Source of the DNA: Desulfovibrionales bacterium
Lineage (GTDB): Bacteria > Desulfobacterota > Desulfovibrionia > Desulfovibrionales > Desulfomicrobiaceae
Direction of reading: 5' to 3'
NCBI GenBank assembly: GCA_012727515.1
Contig: JAAYGZ010000361.1
Coordinates: 1 to 9,005, forward strand
Length of the DNA stretch: 9,005 nt
A program made the position numbers and the translations under genes. Of the stretch, positions 7,701 to 9,005 are shown in pieces. Positions within the stretch are counted from its first letter, which is position 1. Each line of letters starts with the position of its first letter. Below the pieces are notes generated by a model that worked only from the letters and a program-made list of their open reading frames with translations, was not told where the DNA came from and searched no databases.

Positions 7701-8814
7701 CAGAAATAGCCTCGGCAAAACGCACCCCGTGCTCCAGGGGCCGGGAAATGCGTCTGGCCACGCCATATGCTCCTGGGGTGATCAGGATGATTAAAATGAT
7801 TCCGGTCACAGAGATGACCAGAAAAAAATTGGTAATGGGTTTGAGTACTTCAGACTTTCTTATTTTTGAAACAAGTATCCAGGTCGTACCAAAGATATCC
7901 AGGGCATTGTAGGCCACCAGACTGGGCTGGCCAGAACTGTCAGAGTATTCGCCACTGCCGCCATCAAAGCCTTTGTCCAGGGCAACATGCCAGTAGGCCG
8001 GGGTGCGTTCAAGCGTGTAGCCGATAACATAGCGGCCCTGGCCCTGAGTCTGCAGATCACTGCGCAATTGAAAGCGCTTCAGATGCTCGTAATAGCGCAG
8101 TAAATACGATTCGCCTGTTTCACCCAGGCCCTGGCGCGAGGGCATGACCTGGGTAATAAACGAAGTGGACAGCTTCACAGCCAGCACACCGGCAACCATG
8201 CCATTGATGTCGCGAATGGGGTATCCAAGAAAGGCCGCCTGCTGGGAGTGGCTGGGCTCATAGGGTTCAAAATCCTCAAAGACCAGGCTTTCTGTTTTGG
8301 TCACTCTGAACCAGGTGCGCCCCAGGGCGCTGTCCTGGTACGGCCCTGTGGCCAGACTGGTGCCAAGGTCATCTTCTGCATGGGCCGCGTAGAGTACCCG
8401 GCCATCTTCACGGTTAAGCACATAGATATTCTGAAAGCTGTTGGCCTGCATAAAACGTGTGAGCTGGGCATCGTAGCGCAGGTGAATGCGCTGATATTCC
8501 GGATTGCTGAATGAAAATGACGAGTGCTGAACATCTGAGATGCTGCGGGCATAGATGCGCAGGTCATCTAAAAATTTTTGAACATCCCGGCTGCTGGCCA
8601 GCAGCTTCATATTATTGGCTCGTTCCTCAAGCACTGTCTGCAGCTTGTCGCGTTTGATGCTCTGAATGGTGTGCAGTTGCTCAAAGGCCTGGGATACCAG
8701 AGCCTTGGACGCAGAGTACGCGCCAATGGTGGCAACTATGGCTAACGGCGCAATACCGGTCATGATAAAGAGAAAGAGCAATTTGGGCTTCATGCGGATG
8801 TTGTCAAAAAACAT
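4729..8814 (-). CDS. Transmembrane hybrid histidine kinase: sensor-HAMP-GAF-coiled coil-HisKA-HATPase-3x REC
   Basis: Inner-membrane sensor kinase of 1361 residues from the start chosen here. Order: TM1 about 11-33; periplasmic sensor about 34-328, probably double-Cache-like (WFRVTKTESLVFEDFEP, GYPIRDINGMVAGVLAVKL, GLGETGESYLL); TM2 about 329-351; HAMP about 350-405; GAF about 420-560; long coiled coil about 563-680 with three 28-residue repeats; HisKA with phospho-His692 in SHELRTP; HATPase with N box near Asn808-Asn812, G1 DQGIGI (852-857) and G2 GGTGLGL (881-887). An Ala/Pro-rich linker (about 917-970) leads to three receivers with acceptors Asp1022, Asp1144 and Asp1291 and lysines 1071, 1196 and 1343. 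The ATG at 8814 follows GAGGAG by 7 bases; the frame opens 18 codons earlier, but that would overlap the upstream gene and lacks such a site. It starts 4 bases after the HD-GYP stop and overlaps cheR by 19 bases. No HPt domain is visible. Signal and phosphotransfer route are inferred only. Confidence 0.94.
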   Translation of the reverse strand: MFFDNIRMKPKLLFLFIMTGIAPLAIVATIGAYSASKALVSQAFEQLHTIQSIKRDKLQTVLEERANNMKLLASSRDVQKFLDDLRIYARSISDVQHSSFSFSNPEYQRIHLRYDAQLTRFMQANSFQNIYVLNREDGRVLYAAHAEDDLGTSLATGPYQDSALGRTWFRVTKTESLVFEDFEPYEPSHSQQAAFLGYPIRDINGMVAGVLAVKLSTSFITQVMPSRQGLGETGESYLLRYYEHLKRFQLRSDLQTQGQGRYVIGYTLERTPAYWHVALDKGFDGGSGEYSDSSGQPSLVAYNALDIFGTTWILVSKIRKSEVLKPITNFFLVISVTGIILIILITPGAYGVARRISRPLEHGVRFAEAISAGDLTARLELNQKDELGMLAKALNRMARKLRDINWLSQGRTGLDDALRGEHEPQELARIFIEFLTKYIQAQVGLIYTLKDEELVLMASYAYTSRQGNMNRLRVGQGLVGQAALEKKVLTFHLPAEHVPTYHFGLAEKIPPYFIAAPLCFKEQVQGVFLIGSETAFTPIQCELIEQVAPNVAILFDTATSQGVIAGLLRQAQEQQEQLRLANDDLEAQTAMLKDSQAELQAQQEELQVTNEELAEQTNALKASEAQLQEQQAELQFANDKLGERAMELEEQKAAIRAKNKDLLRIQRELKQKAEELEVASKYKSEFLANMSHELRTPLNSILILSQLLANNKTENLNQKQVESAKAIHSSGSDLLKLINEILDLSKVEAGRIELHIEQLTFASMTADLRRIFSSIAAEKNLEFRIHEDPSLPAHMLTDGHRVQQILRNLISNAIKFTETGAVTLSLSRPGPETNLAASGLDPACAIALAVTDQGIGIAPEKQATVFEAFRQADGSTSRKYGGTGLGLAISRELAKLLGGEIQLTSTVGQGSTFTLFLPEAHAAAPAVLPETKPEAQPSADPEHIVSAESRPPEQAPAPYVQDDRQRIRPEDLSLLVIEDDPLFATILRDQGREIGFKILTAADGETGLHFADYYAPSAIILDLELPSMNGWTVMERLKLDPRTRHIPVYFISAADSSLEAMRLGALGFATKPVDVESIQQILHQLKTFVFKKSKRLLVVDDDALQREAIRDLIGQQDVEIVLAGSGQEALELLRHQSFDCMILDLGLHDMSGFDVLRTINVNPALRRLPIVVYTGRELTEDEEIHIKKYAETIIVKGVRSPERLLEETSLYLHRADANLSQGRPETHDQVQDRDTNLAGRTILLVDDDMRNVFALSHVLEEKGVHIIVARDGQESIARLNSTPGIDLVLMDIMMPNMDGYEAMRTLRKDPQHASLPIIALTAKAMKGDRNKCIEAGANDYLAKPVDVEKLLSLLRVWLYRP
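6826..7077 (-). repeat. Three tandem 28-residue coiled-coil repeats inside the kinase
   Basis: Kinase residues 580-607, 608-635 and 636-663 align as three repeats of exactly 28 residues (84 bases), i.e. four heptads each. They share an Asn followed by two mostly acidic residues and Leu near the start (NDDL, NEEL, NDKL at 582, 610, 638) and Leu/Ile at heptad spacing. The first two are the most alike (EAQTAMLK against AEQTNALK, then QAQQEELQ against QEQQAELQ); the third is more diverged and more basic. The block lies between the GAF domain and HisKA, where a helical rod carries the signal. It is rich in Glu and Gln. Confidence 0.8.
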
Positions 8815-8818
8815 AAAA

Positions 8819-9005
8819 CTACTCCTCACAAAGGGCTTGGGGTGCACTGTATCCATGCGATGCTTCAAAAGCTGCCAGGTTGGGATGATCCTTTATAATA
8901 TGTTCAAAAACATCCACGCAGGACGGGCAAAGATGCGTTCCGGCAGACTCGCGGATCATCTCCATGGCCTTGGGCAGGGGTATGGCCGGGCGATAGGAAC
9001 GGTTG
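8819..9005 (-). CDS. C-terminal end of an HD-GYP-type protein (putative c-di-GMP phosphodiesterase), cut at window end
   Basis: Only the last 61 residues are visible, ending in TAG at 8821-8819. The stretch NRSYRPAIPLPKAMEMI followed by RESAGTHLCPSCVDVF fits the C-terminal helices of HD-GYP domains, where the family pattern is (D/N)RPYR.A.....A...I....GT.FDP..V..F. The usual Asp-Pro is Cys-Pro here, with a Cys-Pro-Ser-Cys motif; this is not part of the metal site. The catalytic HD and GYP residues, and any receiver or sensor domain, lie outside the window, so activity cannot be judged. HD-GYP proteins typically hydrolyse c-di-GMP. The gene ends 4 bases before the kinase ATG on the same strand, so it very probably heads or belongs to the same operon. 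The frame is continuous to the window edge. A plain HD-domain protein is the main alternative. Confidence 0.72.
   Translation of the reverse strand, partial: NRSYRPAIPLPKAMEMIRESAGTHLCPSCVDVFEHIIKDHPNLAAFEASHGYSAPQALCEE
8822..8827 (-). promoter_or_regulatory. Ribosome binding site that fixes the kinase start
   Basis: GAGGAG on the minus strand (CTCCTC on the plus strand) sits seven bases before the ATG at 8814 and overlaps the last codons of the upstream HD-GYP gene. It argues for the start at 8814 rather than the longer open frame beginning at 8868. Confidence 0.8.

Noticed and set aside
7309..7794. 161-residue plus-strand open frame opposite the GAF and HAMP region
   Set aside because: Shadow of the kinase frame; the real strand carries continuous domain similarity here.
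1..9005. Mobile element, CRISPR array, tRNA or recent horizontal transfer
   Set aside because: No terminal inverted repeats, transposase, spaced identical repeats or tRNA-like cloverleaf noticed. Base composition and the frequent GGCC-containing codon pairs look similar across housekeeping and signalling genes.

Overview
The window reads as ordinary chromosomal DNA of a moderately GC-rich Gram-negative bacterium. The style of the proteins (a GluRS/CysRS pair next to a large hybrid histidine kinase with CheR, CheB and GGDEF partners) suggests a deltaproteobacterium of the Desulfovibrio type. That is an impression from the protein sequences, not the result of a search. No mobile element, CRISPR array, tRNA or rRNA is visible, and coding density is very high.

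Left part, + strand (1-2233): the C-terminal part of glutamyl-tRNA synthetase (gltX, cut by the window start), followed 2 bases later by a complete cysteinyl-tRNA synthetase (cysS). These housekeeping genes look intact and co-transcribed. A 57-base convergent gap (2234-2290) separates them from everything to the right and contains overlapping inverted repeats but no clear T-tract terminator.

Right part, - strand (2291-9005): a tight signalling operon, read from right to left. It begins with the last 61 residues of an HD-GYP-type protein (cut by the window end). Next come a 1361-residue membrane hybrid histidine kinase (sensor, HAMP, GAF, long coiled coil, HisKA, HATPase, three receivers), a CheR-type methyltransferase, a CheB-type methylesterase without its own receiver, and a REC-GGDEF diguanylate cyclase with an intact GGEEF site and an RxxD inhibitory site. 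Gaps are 4 and 7 bases and overlaps are 19 and 4 bases, so this is almost certainly one transcript with coupled translation.

Together the operon looks like a compact counterpart of the Wsp pathway (sensor, CheR, CheB, CheA-type hybrid kinase, REC-GGDEF output). Here one transmembrane hybrid kinase replaces the receptor, coupling protein and CheA, and a likely c-di-GMP phosphodiesterase is added at the front. The inferred job is to turn a periplasmic and/or cytoplasmic (GAF) signal into c-di-GMP changes, with methylation as a possible adaptation layer. The substrate of CheR/CheB is not evident. A three-fold 28-residue Glu/Gln-rich coiled-coil repeat in the kinase is one candidate. The operon's promoter lies outside the window.
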